Assembly: GCA_025965155.1 (NCBI GenBank)
Contig: JAOPXN010000017.1
Coordinates: 1 to 64,000, forward strand
DNA length: 64,000 bases
Direction: 5' to 3'
Source: Propionibacteriaceae bacterium
GTDB taxonomy: Bacteria; Actinomycetota; Actinomycetes; Propionibacteriales; Propionibacteriaceae
The position numbers and the translations under genes are program-made. Below the pieces are notes generated by a model that saw only the letters and a list, made by a program, of their open reading frames with translations, was not told where the DNA came from and did not search any database. This document shows positions 1 through 10,472 of this stretch, one piece after another (position 1 is the stretch's first letter; each line of letters begins with the position of its first letter).

Positions 1-292
1 AGCTCCCACGACGATGTCTGCAGCTTTGCAGGCCACTACGGCACCCTGGGGGTCCGGCTCGCTATCGAGATCCAGGCTCACGTCTGTCACCCAGGCATGC
101 TCGCATGGCTGGGTTCCTGAGGCGTTCTCGATGACGCAGGACTGAGCCCCGCGGACAGCAGCGGATCCGCTCGGTCACGCGCGGCCGTCGATGACCCTGG
201 ATGTCTACCTCGGACGCGGGGGGTCAGCCCGGCCGCGGCGGCACTGGAAGCGGCGCCGGTTTCTCAGTCAGGGAAAACCACGGGAAAACACG

Positions 293-317
293 GAAGCCTC
301 CCAGCGAGGGAGGCTTC
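293..317 (-). terminator. Putative terminator hairpin downstream of tRNA-Lys
   Basis: Perfect 10-bp stem gaagcctccc/gggaggcttc with 5-nt loop, followed on the minus strand by T-rich sequence (ccgtgttttcccgtggtttt). Confidence 0.75.
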
Positions 318-343
318 CAGGTTTTGCGTTTTGCCTGTTCAGA

Positions 344-419
<76 letters not shown>

Positions 420-499
420 GCGAGGAGAAACACTAGCAAAGCCGAGCCGATGGGGGAAATCGGCCCTCAACCAGCCTGATTCCTCAACCCCGACGGGCG

Positions 500-590
500 T
501 CTTGAGCCCCTTCCTACCTCCCTGAGCCCGCTGCATCGGGCTCAGGACGTAGCAGAGGGCTCAAGACGTAGGAAAGGGCTCAGGGCTGCG
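500..590. repeat. Short interspersed palindromic/direct repeat cluster
   Basis: Perfect hairpin ctgagcccg-ctgcat-cgggctcag (522-545) plus near-identical direct copies gacgtagcagagggctcaa and gacgtaggaaagggctcag. Confidence 0.7.
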
Positions 591-632
591 GCGGGCTCGG
601 GGGTGCAGCGGCGTCAGGGTGAGGGAACGGGG

Positions 633-2204
633 TCAGGAGTACGTCGGGGGCGGCGTTGCGGGGCCAGTCAGCTCCAGGAGCGCCATTGCGGCGCTGTGGC
701 CACCCAGGCCGCTGACGGCACCGCCCCGTACCGACCCGGACCCGCACAGCAGGATCCGCGGATGCGCCGTGGCGACGCCCCAGCGTTCGGCCGGAGTGGA
801 CACGACCGCATCGTCGGGCAGCCAGGGCCAGTTCAGGTCGCCGTGGAAGATGTGCCCGCCGGGCATGTTGACCGCAGCCTCGACGTCCAGCGGTGTCATC
901 ACCTCGATGCAGGGACGACCGTCGGCGTCGGTCAGCAGGCAGTCCTCCAGCGGCTCGGCCAGCACCTCGGACAGACTGTGCAGTGCTGCCTGGAGAACCT
1001 GCTTCCGCGCTCCATCGGGGTCGTCGACGAACAGCCGGGCGGGGGTGTGCAGCCCGAAGACGGTCAGCGTGTGGCACCCCTGCTCCAGCAGCTCGGGACC
1101 GAGGATCGAAGGGTCGGTCAAGGTGTGGCAGTAGATCTCGCAGGGCAGCGGGTCCGGTATTCGCCCCGCATCGGCCTCCGCGTACGCCTCCGCCAGCCGC
1201 TGATACCCCTGGCCCAGGTGCAGCGTGCCGGCGAAGCCCACGGCCGGGTCCAGGCCCGAGCGGAGCTTGGGCAGCCGCCGTACCACCAGGTTGATCTTGG
1301 TCTGGCTGCCCTCGGGCGGCTCGGAGCGCGCGCCGGTGAGCTCGGCCAGCACCGACGGCGCGCAGTTGGCGAGCAGGTACGCCGCACTCAGCCGGGAACC
1401 GTCGGCCAGGACGACGGTGGCGCCGGAGTCGCCGGTCTCGATCCGTTCCACCCGGGCCCCGGAGCGCAGCTCCGCCCCGGCCGCCCCGGCAGCCTGCTCC
1501 AGCGCAGCCGCCAGTGCCCCCATGCCGCCGACCGGCACCTTCCATTCACCGGTGCCGTTGCCGATCACGTGGTAGACGAAGCAACGGTTCTGCCGAAGGG
1601 TGGGGTCGTTCGCGTTGGTGAAGATGCCGATCAGGGCGTCGGTGAGGATGATGCCCCGTACCGTGTCGTCGGCGAACTCGGCCTCGATCAGCTCACCCAG
1701 CGGCCGTTGCGTCAGCGCCGTCCACAGTTCGTCCCCGACGCCGGCGCGCAGATCGGCGGCACGGGGGAGCGGGCCGAGCAGGGTGGGTGACACAACCCGA
1801 GCGAACTCGGCAACCGTGCGGTGGAACCGCCGCCAGGCGGCGTACTCGTCCTCGCCGCCGGTCACCGTGGCGAACGATCGGGCGGTGGCCTCGGCCTCAG
1901 GGCGTTCGGCCAGGATGCCGCCACCGCTCACCGGGGTGTACGAAGCGACCGACCGGGAACGCAGCTCCAGGTCCAGACCAAGATCATCGATGAGCTCCTG
2001 CGGCAGAACCGACACCAGGTAAGAGAATCGGGACAGTGACGCGTCCACGCCGCGAAACACCCGCTGGCTCGCCACCGCGCCGCCGAAGGTGTCGTTTGCT
2101 TCCAGCACCAGCACCCGGCGGCCGGCCCGGGCCAGCAGGGCGGCGGCCACCAGACCGTTGTGCCCGCCGCCGACGATGATCACATCAGCATGATCATCAT
2201 TCAC
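633..2204 (-). CDS. Phytoene desaturase-like FAD-dependent oxidoreductase
   Basis: 523 aa; N-terminal Rossmann FAD motif VIIVGGGHNGLVAAALLARAGRRVLVLEA; C-terminal GxGSVRGGAVSGLGGHSAA typical of COG1233-type proteins. Confidence 0.85.
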   Translation of the reverse strand: MNDDHADVIIVGGGHNGLVAAALLARAGRRVLVLEANDTFGGAVASQRVFRGVDASLSRFSYLVSVLPQELIDDLGLDLELRSRSVASYTPVSGGGILAERPEAEATARSFATVTGGEDEYAAWRRFHRTVAEFARVVSPTLLGPLPRAADLRAGVGDELWTALTQRPLGELIEAEFADDTVRGIILTDALIGIFTNANDPTLRQNRCFVYHVIGNGTGEWKVPVGGMGALAAALEQAAGAAGAELRSGARVERIETGDSGATVVLADGSRLSAAYLLANCAPSVLAELTGARSEPPEGSQTKINLVVRRLPKLRSGLDPAVGFAGTLHLGQGYQRLAEAYAEADAGRIPDPLPCEIYCHTLTDPSILGPELLEQGCHTLTVFGLHTPARLFVDDPDGARKQVLQAALHSLSEVLAEPLEDCLLTDADGRPCIEVMTPLDVEAAVNMPGGHIFHGDLNWPWLPDDAVVSTPAERWGVATAHPRILLCGSGSVRGGAVSGLGGHSAAMALLELTGPATPPPTYS

Positions 2205-3088
2205 TGCGGGCCACCGGTGGCGCTGCAGCGCGCCAGCTCCTCGTCGCTGAGCACCAGGTCCGCCGCCTTGGCCGAGTCGATGATCGACTCCGGCCGCCGC
2301 GCGCCCGGGATCGGGATCACCCGGTCGCTCAGGGACAGCTCCCAGGCCAGCACCACCTGCTGCGGGCTGACGCCGCGTTCGCGGGCGATCTCACCGAACG
2401 CGGCGAAACGGTCGCCCACCTCACGACCTCCGCCGCCGGTCCCGCCGAGCGGGCTCCACGGCAGAAAGGCGATGCCCTTCTGGTCACACAGTTCGAGCTC
2501 GTCGGCACTGGACCGGAACCGCGGCGAGAACTCGTTCTGGACGCTGGCCAGTCCGCCTTCGCCGAGCACCTCCATCGCGACCTCGATCTCCTCGACGTTG
2601 GCGTTGGAGATACCGATCGCTTTGATCTTGCCCTCGTCCTGGAGCGTCTTGAAGTTGGCGATGACGTCGCCGTACACCTTCCAGCGGTCGGGACGGTGCC
2701 ACTGGTAGAGGTCGATGACCTCGACGTCGAGCGCGCGGAGGGACTTCTCCACCGCACTGCGGAGATACTTCAGCGAACCGTCCCGGCCCCACTGCTCGCC
2801 CTCGCTGCGGGTGATGCCGCCCTTGGTCCCGACCACGACCCCGTCGAGACTGCCGGAGTAGGACTTGAGGGCTTTGCCGATGAGCTCCTCGTTGTGGCCC
2901 ATGGTGTCCCACGACGGCGCGTAGATGTCGGCGGTGTCGATGAAGGTAACTCCGGCGTCCAGGGCGGCGTGGACGGTGGCGAACGCCTGCGCCTGGTCCG
3001 GATACTTCTTGTCGTCGTTCATCGACATCGGCATGCCGCCCAGTCCGATGGCGGAGACGGTGAAAGGCCCGAGAGTACGTGTCTGCAT
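2201..3088 (-). CDS. Aldo/keto reductase
   Basis: 295 aa; GLGGMPMS, DTADIY, IGISNANVEEI and IPIPGARRPE motifs; 4-nt overlap with downstream oxidoreductase. Confidence 0.9.
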   Translation of the reverse strand: MQTRTLGPFTVSAIGLGGMPMSMNDDKKYPDQAQAFATVHAALDAGVTFIDTADIYAPSWDTMGHNEELIGKALKSYSGSLDGVVVGTKGGITRSEGEQWGRDGSLKYLRSAVEKSLRALDVEVIDLYQWHRPDRWKVYGDVIANFKTLQDEGKIKAIGISNANVEEIEVAMEVLGEGGLASVQNEFSPRFRSSADELELCDQKGIAFLPWSPLGGTGGGGREVGDRFAAFGEIARERGVSPQQVVLAWELSLSDRVIPIPGARRPESIIDSAKAADLVLSDEELARCSATGGPQ

Positions 3089-3098
3089 GCGCGCGAGG

Positions 3099-3770
3099 CT
3101 ATCGGGGCGCCGGCTGCGCAGCGTCGGAAGGTACCGGCTCGGCCATCCTCCGGCGCGCTCCGGTCACCAGCAACAGCTGCGCGGCTGTGTAGCTGAGCAT
3201 CACCAGGGCGCCGGCGAAGGGCAGGTCTACCGACTCGACGAAGGTGTCCAGTCCGAGCAGGGCATCGGAGAGGACGAAGATGGCTCCGCCGATGCCGGTC
3301 AGCGGGTGCACGCCGGTCGCGAGCACCGCCATCAGACCCAGCGCCGACCCGTAGGCAAGCACCGGGACTAGCAGCCGCCCGGACTCGAGCCCGACTCCGA
3401 TCACCAACACGCCCACCACCGCCACGTAGAGGCCCAAGACCGCCCGGTTGCGCACCCTGCGTCCGCGGTACGGCCAGAACGCCGTGATGTAGCACAACTG
3501 CGCCAGCAGGAAGAAGACGATCTTGACCTCGATCATCACGCCGATGACATCACCGCACCAGCAGAAGACGAGGGCGGCCAGCACCCAACGGCCCAGCCGG
3601 CTCCGGTGCTGCCCGGCCGAGATGAGCCATGCCGCCAGCAGCGGCATCAGGGGAACAATGGCTATCGCGGCAACGACCTGGAGTCCGAGCAGGTCAGCCA
3701 GCACCTGCACCACCGAGGCCACGACATAGGCCAGCACCCATCGGGACGGGTCCGCGCCGGGGCCGGGCAT
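3099..3770 (-). CDS. Lysoplasmalogenase-like (YhhN/TMEM86 family) membrane protein
   Basis: Multi-TM protein with FCWCGDVIGV, CYITAFWPY and FVLSDALLGLDTF motifs. Confidence 0.8.
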   Translation of the reverse strand: MPGPGADPSRWVLAYVVASVVQVLADLLGLQVVAAIAIVPLMPLLAAWLISAGQHRSRLGRWVLAALVFCWCGDVIGVMIEVKIVFFLLAQLCYITAFWPYRGRRVRNRAVLGLYVAVVGVLVIGVGLESGRLLVPVLAYGSALGLMAVLATGVHPLTGIGGAIFVLSDALLGLDTFVESVDLPFAGALVMLSYTAAQLLLVTGARRRMAEPVPSDAAQPAPR

Positions 3771-3836
3771 GGACCCAGCCTAGCCACCCGTCCGGCATCG
3801 AAACCGCAACCTCAGACCGCCGGTGCCCGTCGAGCC

Positions 3837-4580
3837 TCAGCGGGCGAGGCGGCGAACCGCCGCCAGCCGCTGCCGACGCAGCTCGTCCACCTCCGGCCGT
3901 ACCAGGGGCTCGAGCGTCCGGCCGAGCCCCAGCTCGAGGACGTGGTCGGCCAGCGCCGGGTTGCGCGCCAGCACCGGTCCGTGCGGGTAGGTGCCGATCA
4001 CCGTACCGGCAACTGCGCCCTCGGTGCCGTCGTCACAGTTGCCGATCCCGACCTCAACCTCGGCGAACGGGACAGCGTCCGGGCCGAGCCGGGTGTACCC
4101 GCCGTGGTTCTCGAAGCCGCTGATCCACTGCTGCTCGCCGCTTGCGCCCTTCCACCGGGTCAACATCTCACCAACGGCCCGGACCGGACCGCGGGTAGTC
4201 GTGACGTCGAGCAGCCCGAGGCCTTCGATCACCTCGTCCCGCTCGCCGACGGTGAAGCTCTTGCCGACGATCTGGTAGCCGGCGCACACCGCGAACACCG
4301 CGGCACCCCGGTCCACCGCGCGGTGCAGCCCACCGTCGATGGCCAGGGCGCGGACCGCCGAGATCTGGGCCGCGTCCTCACCGCCGCCGAGCAGGTACAC
4401 ACGTCCGGTGTCAGGCAGTGGGTCGCCCGGCTCCACCACAGTCAGCACGGGGTCGTAGCCCCGCCAAGCGAGCCGTTTCATCAGCACCGTCGCGTTGCCA
4501 CGGTCTCCGTAGATGCCCAGCAGCGACTGGTAGACCAGTACGATCTCGACCCGGTCGCCGGGTGCGGGGATGTTGGACAT
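3837..4580 (-). CDS. gatD: Lipid II isoglutaminyl synthase, glutamine amidotransferase subunit GatD
   Basis: Start MSNIPAPGDRVEIVLVYQSLLGIYGDRGNATVL; FAVCAGYQIVGKSF nucleophile motif; directly downstream of murT. Confidence 0.92.
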   Translation of the reverse strand: MSNIPAPGDRVEIVLVYQSLLGIYGDRGNATVLMKRLAWRGYDPVLTVVEPGDPLPDTGRVYLLGGGEDAAQISAVRALAIDGGLHRAVDRGAAVFAVCAGYQIVGKSFTVGERDEVIEGLGLLDVTTTRGPVRAVGEMLTRWKGASGEQQWISGFENHGGYTRLGPDAVPFAEVEVGIGNCDDGTEGAVAGTVIGTYPHGPVLARNPALADHVLELGLGRTLEPLVRPEVDELRRQRLAAVRRLAR

Positions 4581-4582
4581 GG

Positions 4583-5920
4583 CTAGACGCCTCCCATCTT
4601 GCGCAGCCGTTGGAACGGCGTGTAGGTGGCAATGACGTCCACCGGCTCTGAGTGGCCGGACAGGGCGGCGGCCAGGTCGGGTACGCAGCGGTAGTCCACG
4701 TCGGCGTGGGACAGCCGGACGGCGAGATCCTGAGCGCGGGGACCGGTAGCGATCACGGTTCGGCCGGCCAGCTGCTCGTACTCGACGTCCCACAGCCAGG
4801 AGACATCCCGGCCGTCGGCGGCGGCGGAGTCGATGGCCAGCACCACGGTCGAGGTCTGAGCCAGTGGCAGCGCCTCGGCCCAGCCGGCCGGGTTCTTGGC
4901 GAGCAGCAACCGGGCCGTGGTCGCCCCGAACCGGGCGGTCGCGAACCGTCCGGCCGGCGCGCTCACTGTGCGCATGCCGGCGAACGCAGTGTCGGCGTCG
5001 ACTCCCATCAGGACGGCGGCAGCCAGCGCGCAGGCGGCGTTGCTGACGTTGAAACCTCCTGGCACGTTGAGCTGGGGATCCCAGACCCGGCGCTCGGTGT
5101 CGATTATCTGGCCGTCACGGACCTCGTAGTCTCCGGCCGGCTGCGCCAGCTCGCAGCCGGTGCAGTACCACCGGCCGCCGTGGCCCGCGGTCTCTCTGGG
5201 CTGCTCATGCACCAGGCTGGACCCGCAGTTGGGGCAGAGCGACGAGTCCTGGGTCCAGGTGGTCGCAGTGTTGACCCAGACGACCTCCCTCGCCGTCTGT
5301 GCGGCCCAGACGATCAGCGGCTCGTCGGCGTTGGCCACCACGATGGGGCCGTCGGCGCCCGCATCCGCGAGGGCGTTGCGCCAGCTCCGGCCCAGCGCCT
5401 TGATCTCGTGGTGCCGGTCCAGCTGGTCGCGGCTGAAGTTGAGCAGGACCAGCAGCTCCGGCCGGCCGAGCCGGATCACGTCGGCGACCACCCGCTCGTC
5501 GGTCTCCAGGATTGCGATGTCCGCTCCGGGGTTCTCCGACAGGGCCGATGCGATCCCGTGGTGCAGGTTGGCGCCATCGGCGTTGTGCACCATCCGCTTC
5601 GCCTCCGGACCCAGCGAGGCCCGTACGGCGGCGGCCAGGAAGTGCGTGGTGGTGGTCTTGCCGTTGGTACCGGACACCATCGCGATCCGCTTGTTGGCCA
5701 GCAGCTTGCCCAACGCTGCGGGGTCGAGGGTCATCATCACCCGGCCCTTGATCGAGGCACCGCTGCCCCGGCCGGCGATCCGGGAGGCGGTGGCCGCCAG
5801 CCGACCGGCGACCGTGGCGGCAGCCAACCGGGCCCGGGCACGGGGGGCCAGCCGTGAGCGGGGTGAATCGATCGCCAGACCGGCGTGTGGCGACTGCGGT
5901 GGAGACGGCATGACCGTCAT
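4583..5920 (-). CDS. murT: Lipid II isoglutaminyl synthase subunit MurT
   Basis: 445 aa Mur-ligase-like ATPase (SGTNGKTTTTHFLAAA) with Cys4 zinc ribbon CPNCG...CTGC; adjacent to gatD. Confidence 0.93.
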   Translation of the reverse strand: MTVMPSPPQSPHAGLAIDSPRSRLAPRARARLAAATVAGRLAATASRIAGRGSGASIKGRVMMTLDPAALGKLLANKRIAMVSGTNGKTTTTHFLAAAVRASLGPEAKRMVHNADGANLHHGIASALSENPGADIAILETDERVVADVIRLGRPELLVLLNFSRDQLDRHHEIKALGRSWRNALADAGADGPIVVANADEPLIVWAAQTAREVVWVNTATTWTQDSSLCPNCGSSLVHEQPRETAGHGGRWYCTGCELAQPAGDYEVRDGQIIDTERRVWDPQLNVPGGFNVSNAACALAAAVLMGVDADTAFAGMRTVSAPAGRFATARFGATTARLLLAKNPAGWAEALPLAQTSTVVLAIDSAAADGRDVSWLWDVEYEQLAGRTVIATGPRAQDLAVRLSHADVDYRCVPDLAAALSGHSEPVDVIATYTPFQRLRKMGGV

Positions 5921-6013
5921 TCTCGCCTATCGCCGGAGACGCCCCTGCCAAGGCACCGCCGCCCGGGCGGGTGATCTGCGCTGCACCGGACCGGCTGTCA
6001 GGAGTCGGTGCTG

Positions 6014-7375
6014 TCAGGAGTCGGTGGTGTCGTCTGGCGCGGGCCGGGGATTCTGATCTGCGTTCGGCATACGGGCCGGCCATCGCCACTCCATCGCCGG
6101 CTGGAGTCCGCGTGGATAGGGGCGTTCCGGGTGCGGCAGCATGCCGCGGATGAGGAGTGGGAGCGCCGGACGCCGCTGCTCCTCTTCCCGCCAGGACTGC
6201 CGGATCCGTGCGCGGTCCTCCAGGTTCAGCCGGACCAGCACCTGTTCCAGGGCGGCCAGGATGGAGCCGCGCAGCAGCCAGGACGAGGTGTTGTTCTGCG
6301 CGTTGACCAGGATCAGCTCGGTCAGAATGGCCTGGGTCTCCCTCAGCATCTCCAGATTCTCGGCCAGCGCCTGCTCGGTCTCCTCCTCGTGGCCCTCGGC
6401 CTCGGCGACGACCAGACTGCCGAAAGCGCGCAGGCTGTCCCCGGCGTCGTGCAGCACCACGGCGAAAGCCTGCCGCAGCTCCTCCCCGTACGGATCGTCC
6501 GGCTCCTCCTCGGGCGGGATCTCCTCGCGCAGCACCATGAACAGGGCTCGGACCGCCATCAGGCAGTGCTCCAGGGTCTCCAGCCCACTCGCCAGGACCG
6601 GCTCGATGTCGGTGGTTCCCAGCGCCCGCGGGTTGAACCGCCGGCTGTCCTTGAGGGACGCAATGGTCTGGCCGGCGTTAGCCACCTCGCGGGCGCCCGC
6701 CCGGACGTCGTCCAGCCAGGCGTCGACCTGCTGACGGGTCACCGGACCGGCGACCAGACCGTCGGAGGCGGCGTCCAACGGATCCGCCGCGGCGTTGGCA
6801 ACTCGGATCAGCGACTGCCCGGCGCGGCGTGCTGGCATCGCGGGCGGATAGAGCAAGTTGAACGCCACTCCGACGCCGGCCCCAATCAGGGTGTTGGCGA
6901 TCCTGATCTCCGATGCCACGTCCTGGTTGGTGACGCCGAGGATCAGCATGGCGCTGATCGGGACCTCCAGAGCCTGTTCACCGAGGCGCAGTACCTTGGC
7001 CAGGATCAGCGAGGCGGCGATGGCGGCGCCCAGGCTCCACCAGGTCAGGCCGACCACGGTGGAAAGAGCCGTCGCGACCAGAACACCGGACAGCACCGCG
7101 CCCACCCGGACGATGCCCATCTTCAGCGTGGAGTACGCGGATGCCTGGACGACCAGGAGCGCGGTCAACGGGCCGGTCAGGTCGATGGCGCCTTCGGTCA
7201 GCACGAGCGTCAGCAGGTAGGAGATGACGGCCGCAAGGGTGAGGCGTACGACGCCGACCATACTGCCCTGAAGCCGTCCGGGGACGTCCCGCCAGCGGGC
7301 GGGATGTCCCGGCCACGCCACCCCGGCCAGCCGCAGCCATAGGGAGGGCTTGGTGCTCTTCTCCGCCGCACTCAC
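6014..7375 (-). CDS. FUSC/aromatic acid exporter family membrane protein
   Basis: 453 aa with N-terminal TM block (LTLAAVISYLLTLVL, GPLTALLVVQASAYSTLKMG) and long cytosolic helical region. Confidence 0.75.
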   Translation of the reverse strand: MSAAEKSTKPSLWLRLAGVAWPGHPARWRDVPGRLQGSMVGVVRLTLAAVISYLLTLVLTEGAIDLTGPLTALLVVQASAYSTLKMGIVRVGAVLSGVLVATALSTVVGLTWWSLGAAIAASLILAKVLRLGEQALEVPISAMLILGVTNQDVASEIRIANTLIGAGVGVAFNLLYPPAMPARRAGQSLIRVANAAADPLDAASDGLVAGPVTRQQVDAWLDDVRAGAREVANAGQTIASLKDSRRFNPRALGTTDIEPVLASGLETLEHCLMAVRALFMVLREEIPPEEEPDDPYGEELRQAFAVVLHDAGDSLRAFGSLVVAEAEGHEEETEQALAENLEMLRETQAILTELILVNAQNNTSSWLLRGSILAALEQVLVRLNLEDRARIRQSWREEEQRRPALPLLIRGMLPHPERPYPRGLQPAMEWRWPARMPNADQNPRPAPDDTTDS

Positions 7376-7472
7376 GCTATGAGCGTGGCACGGCCGGTCC
7401 CCGACCGGTAGACCGACTCTCAGGCCGGCTACTCCGCGGACTGCCGCCGGTTACTCGGCGGGCTGCCGATGG

Positions 7473-9254
7473 CTACGGTGCCTTGCGCCAGCGACGTCGA
7501 AGGGCGAAAGCGGCCGCCTTGGGCTGCCGGTCCCGGGTGAAGACGCCCTTCTTGTTGCCGCCCACACGCATGATGCCGGAGGTGGTGGCGAAGTCGGCGA
7601 AGTTCCAGACCTGCTCGCCCACAACCGCGTCGATGCGGTCAAAAACGCGATGGTTCATCTCGAGGTAGTCCACCTGGTACTCCTCCGTCCACGGGCTGCC
7701 CGCTACGACCGAGTGCAGGCCGGGGTAGGTGTCGGCGCCGTACTCGGTGATGATGATCGGCTTGCCGTCCCCGGCCCACGCGGTGAGTTCGGCCTCCCAG
7801 GCCGCCTCGGCGGCAGCGAGGTCGCCGGTGTTGACGTACCAGCCGTAGTAGCGGTTCAGCATCAGCACGTCTGCGAACTGGGACACCCGGCAGGTACCGT
7901 GCGGCGCCAGCATCACGTTGACGAAGCCGACCGGACGCGTGGGGTCTGCCTCCCGGGCCACGTCGAACAGCGGCCGGAAGTAGTTCTCGGCGGCCTCGGT
8001 CTCAGACTCCGGCTCGTTGGCGATGCTCCACAGCACGACGCTGGGGTGGTTCTTGTCCCGGGCGATCAGCTCCCGGATCGCCTGGGCGTGGACCGACTGG
8101 GTGACGTCGTTCGCGGTCTCGGGGGAGAAGGTGGTGTACCCCTGGCCGCCGAAGATACCGCCGCCCAGCCCCATGTTGAGGCCGACGGCGGCCGTCTCGT
8201 CGATCAGCACCAGCCCTTGCCGGTCGGCGTAGTCCAGCACGTCCTCGGAGTAGGGGTAGTGCGAAGTACGGAAGGAGTTCGCGCCGACCCAGTCCAGCAG
8301 CTCGAAGTCGTGCACCAGGAACGCGTTGTTGTGGCCCTTGCCGATCACCGGGATGTCCTCGTGCTTGCCGAAGCCGGTGAAGTAGAACGGTTCCTCGTTG
8401 ATCAAGAAGCGGATCCCGTCGACCCGTACCGTGCGGATCCCGACGCTCTGGTGGTAGCTGTCCACCAGCTCGCCGTTGCGGACCAGCTGCAGCTCGAGGT
8501 CGTACAGGTAGCCGTCGCCGGGCGCCCACCGATGCACCGACGGCACGGTCAGCGTTCCCTCGGAGCCTTCCCCGGTGGCAACCTCGACGCCTGTGGCGTC
8601 CCGCAGCACGACCTGGGTCTGGGCGCCAGCAGCGTTCGCTGTCTCGACGCGGTAGGTCACAGATCCGTCGCTGCCATTCAGGGCGGTGACCACTGTGATG
8701 TCGGTGAGGTGAGCAGGGTCGGTGGCGTACAGCCAGACCGAGCGGTGCAGCCCCGAGTAGTTGAAGAAGTCGTGCCAGTAGCGCTGCCGCAGACCGTGTG
8801 GCGTCTCCTCCACCACGCCCGGCGGGATCGTCTGGAACGAGAGCCGGTTGTCTACCTCGACGGTGATCCGAACCTGTTCACCGGGGGCGACGTGCTCAGT
8901 GATGTCGACCTCGAACGGCGTGTAGCCCCCGTCGTGGCTGACCACCTCGGCGGTGCCGGCCCAGACGGTCGCGCGGTGGGTCGCCGCCTCGAAGTGCAAC
9001 ACGATGCGGCGCCCGGCCCAGTCGCGAGGGACCCAGACGCTGCGCTGGTACCAGGCGCTGCCGACGTGGTCACGCACGGTGGCGTCTGCCGCGATGTCGT
9101 TGTAGCTTGCCGGAACGGCCATCCGCCGCGACTCCGTCAGCGGACCGTCGAACCAGCGCTCGGACCGGCCGGTTCCCTGGCCGTCCAGGGCGAACTCCCA
9201 CAGCCCGTCGAGGTTCTTCCGTTCGCGGGTTCGGCTGTCTTGCGGACGTAGCAT
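7473..9254 (-). CDS. uidA: Beta-glucuronidase (GH2 family)
   Basis: From MLRPQDSRTRERKNLDGLWEFALDG; SHYPYSEDVLDYADRQGLVLIDE and NEPES catalytic acid region; WNFADF near C-terminus. Confidence 0.92.
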   Translation of the reverse strand: MLRPQDSRTRERKNLDGLWEFALDGQGTGRSERWFDGPLTESRRMAVPASYNDIAADATVRDHVGSAWYQRSVWVPRDWAGRRIVLHFEAATHRATVWAGTAEVVSHDGGYTPFEVDITEHVAPGEQVRITVEVDNRLSFQTIPPGVVEETPHGLRQRYWHDFFNYSGLHRSVWLYATDPAHLTDITVVTALNGSDGSVTYRVETANAAGAQTQVVLRDATGVEVATGEGSEGTLTVPSVHRWAPGDGYLYDLELQLVRNGELVDSYHQSVGIRTVRVDGIRFLINEEPFYFTGFGKHEDIPVIGKGHNNAFLVHDFELLDWVGANSFRTSHYPYSEDVLDYADRQGLVLIDETAAVGLNMGLGGGIFGGQGYTTFSPETANDVTQSVHAQAIRELIARDKNHPSVVLWSIANEPESETEAAENYFRPLFDVAREADPTRPVGFVNVMLAPHGTCRVSQFADVLMLNRYYGWYVNTGDLAAAEAAWEAELTAWAGDGKPIIITEYGADTYPGLHSVVAGSPWTEEYQVDYLEMNHRVFDRIDAVVGEQVWNFADFATTSGIMRVGGNKKGVFTRDRQPKAAAFALRRRWRKAP

Positions 9255-9368
9255 CGCTTGCTCCTTGGGTCGGGGCCCACACGCTGGGCTAGGTCCATTG
9301 AGGCAGCACACTCCACGGCTAGCCACTGGTTGCCGCTTGTTGCTAGCGTGCGGAACAGGAGTTCCGAC

Positions 9369-10472
9369 ATGGGCACAGCTGCCGACAGCGGGGACGGCGG
9401 GCGAGAAGCGAGCAGCTTCGGCGTCGACGCCGGTGCGCCGTCGGAGGACCCGCTGCTCATCGTCGGCCCCCGCGCGGCGGAGTCGGCCGACCCGACCATC
9501 TATGACGTGGCGCGGGTCGCCGGGGTCGCGGCTTCGACCGTCTCCCGCGCCTTGTCCAAGCCGGGTCGGGTGAGCTTCAAGACCGCCGAGCGGGTCCGCC
9601 AGGTGGCAGACCAACTCGGCTACCGGTCCAGGCACCTGGAGCGGCCCGTCTCCACCCGGGGCTCGGGGATGCTGGCGATGATCGTCGCCGACATCGCCAA
9701 CCCGGTGTTCTTCGGGATGATCCGCGGAGCGGAGCGCGCGGCGACCGATCACGGCTTCACCCTGCTCGTAGTCGAGACGCAGGAGTCCGAGGAGACCGAG
9801 CGGGTCGCCGTCGCCCGGCTGGCCGCCACCGTCGACGGAACCATCCTGAGCTCATCGCGCATGTCGGACTCGGCGATCCGCACCCTGGCCAAGCAGAAGC
9901 CCGTCGTGCTGCTCAACCGTACGGTGGGCGAGGTTGCCTCGGTGATGAGCGACAACGTGCAGGCCATCAAGCAGGCCGCCGAGCACCTGATCGAGCTGGG
10001 GCACACGACGATCGCCTACCTCGCGGGTCCAGAGGCATCCTGGGCGGACGGTCTGCGCTGGCGGGGCCTGCGCGAGGCTGGGCTCGAGCTCGACCTGCAC
10101 GTACGTCGACTGGGACCGTTCGTGCCGACGATCCGCGGTGGCGCAGTCGCGGCCGAGCAGTGGCTGCTGAAACCCACCACAGCGGTGATCGCCTACAACG
10201 ACCTGATGGCGATCGGCTTCCTCCAGGCGGTGATCGCGGCGGGACGTGAGGTCCCGGCAGACGTGAGCGTGATCGGGTTCGACAACATCGTCGACGACGT
10301 GCTGGTGGAGCCGCACCTGACCACGATCGCCGCCCCACTGGTGAGCATCGGCAGTGCCGCGGTGTCCTACCTGCTGCGCAGCAACCAGAACCGGTCGAGC
10401 GCGGATCGGGAGCCGGTGATGCTGCCGGCCAAGCTGGTGGTGCGTGGCTCTACAGGCCGGCGCCGGCCCTAA
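9369..10472 (+). CDS. LacI family transcriptional regulator
   Basis: LacI HTH TIYDVARVAGVAASTVSRALSKPGRVSFKTAERVRQVADQLGYR plus periplasmic-binding-like domain; divergent from GH2 gene. Confidence 0.92.
   Translation: MGTAADSGDGGREASSFGVDAGAPSEDPLLIVGPRAAESADPTIYDVARVAGVAASTVSRALSKPGRVSFKTAERVRQVADQLGYRSRHLERPVSTRGSGMLAMIVADIANPVFFGMIRGAERAATDHGFTLLVVETQESEETERVAVARLAATVDGTILSSSRMSDSAIRTLAKQKPVVLLNRTVGEVASVMSDNVQAIKQAAEHLIELGHTTIAYLAGPEASWADGLRWRGLREAGLELDLHVRRLGPFVPTIRGGAVAAEQWLLKPTTAVIAYNDLMAIGFLQAVIAAGREVPADVSVIGFDNIVDDVLVEPHLTTIAAPLVSIGSAAVSYLLRSNQNRSSADREPVMLPAKLVVRGSTGRRRP

Noticed and set aside
1-120. Minus-strand open frame ...CVIENASGTQPCEHAWVTDVSLDLDSEPDPQGAVVACKAADIVVGA running off the window start
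   Set aside because: Possibly the 5' end of a CDS, but no convincing start codon or domain can be assigned from this fragment.
580-1790. 321-aa (-) and 395-aa (+) ORFs overlapping the phytoene desaturase-like gene
   Set aside because: Shadow frames of the 633-2204 CDS, which has clear FAD motifs.
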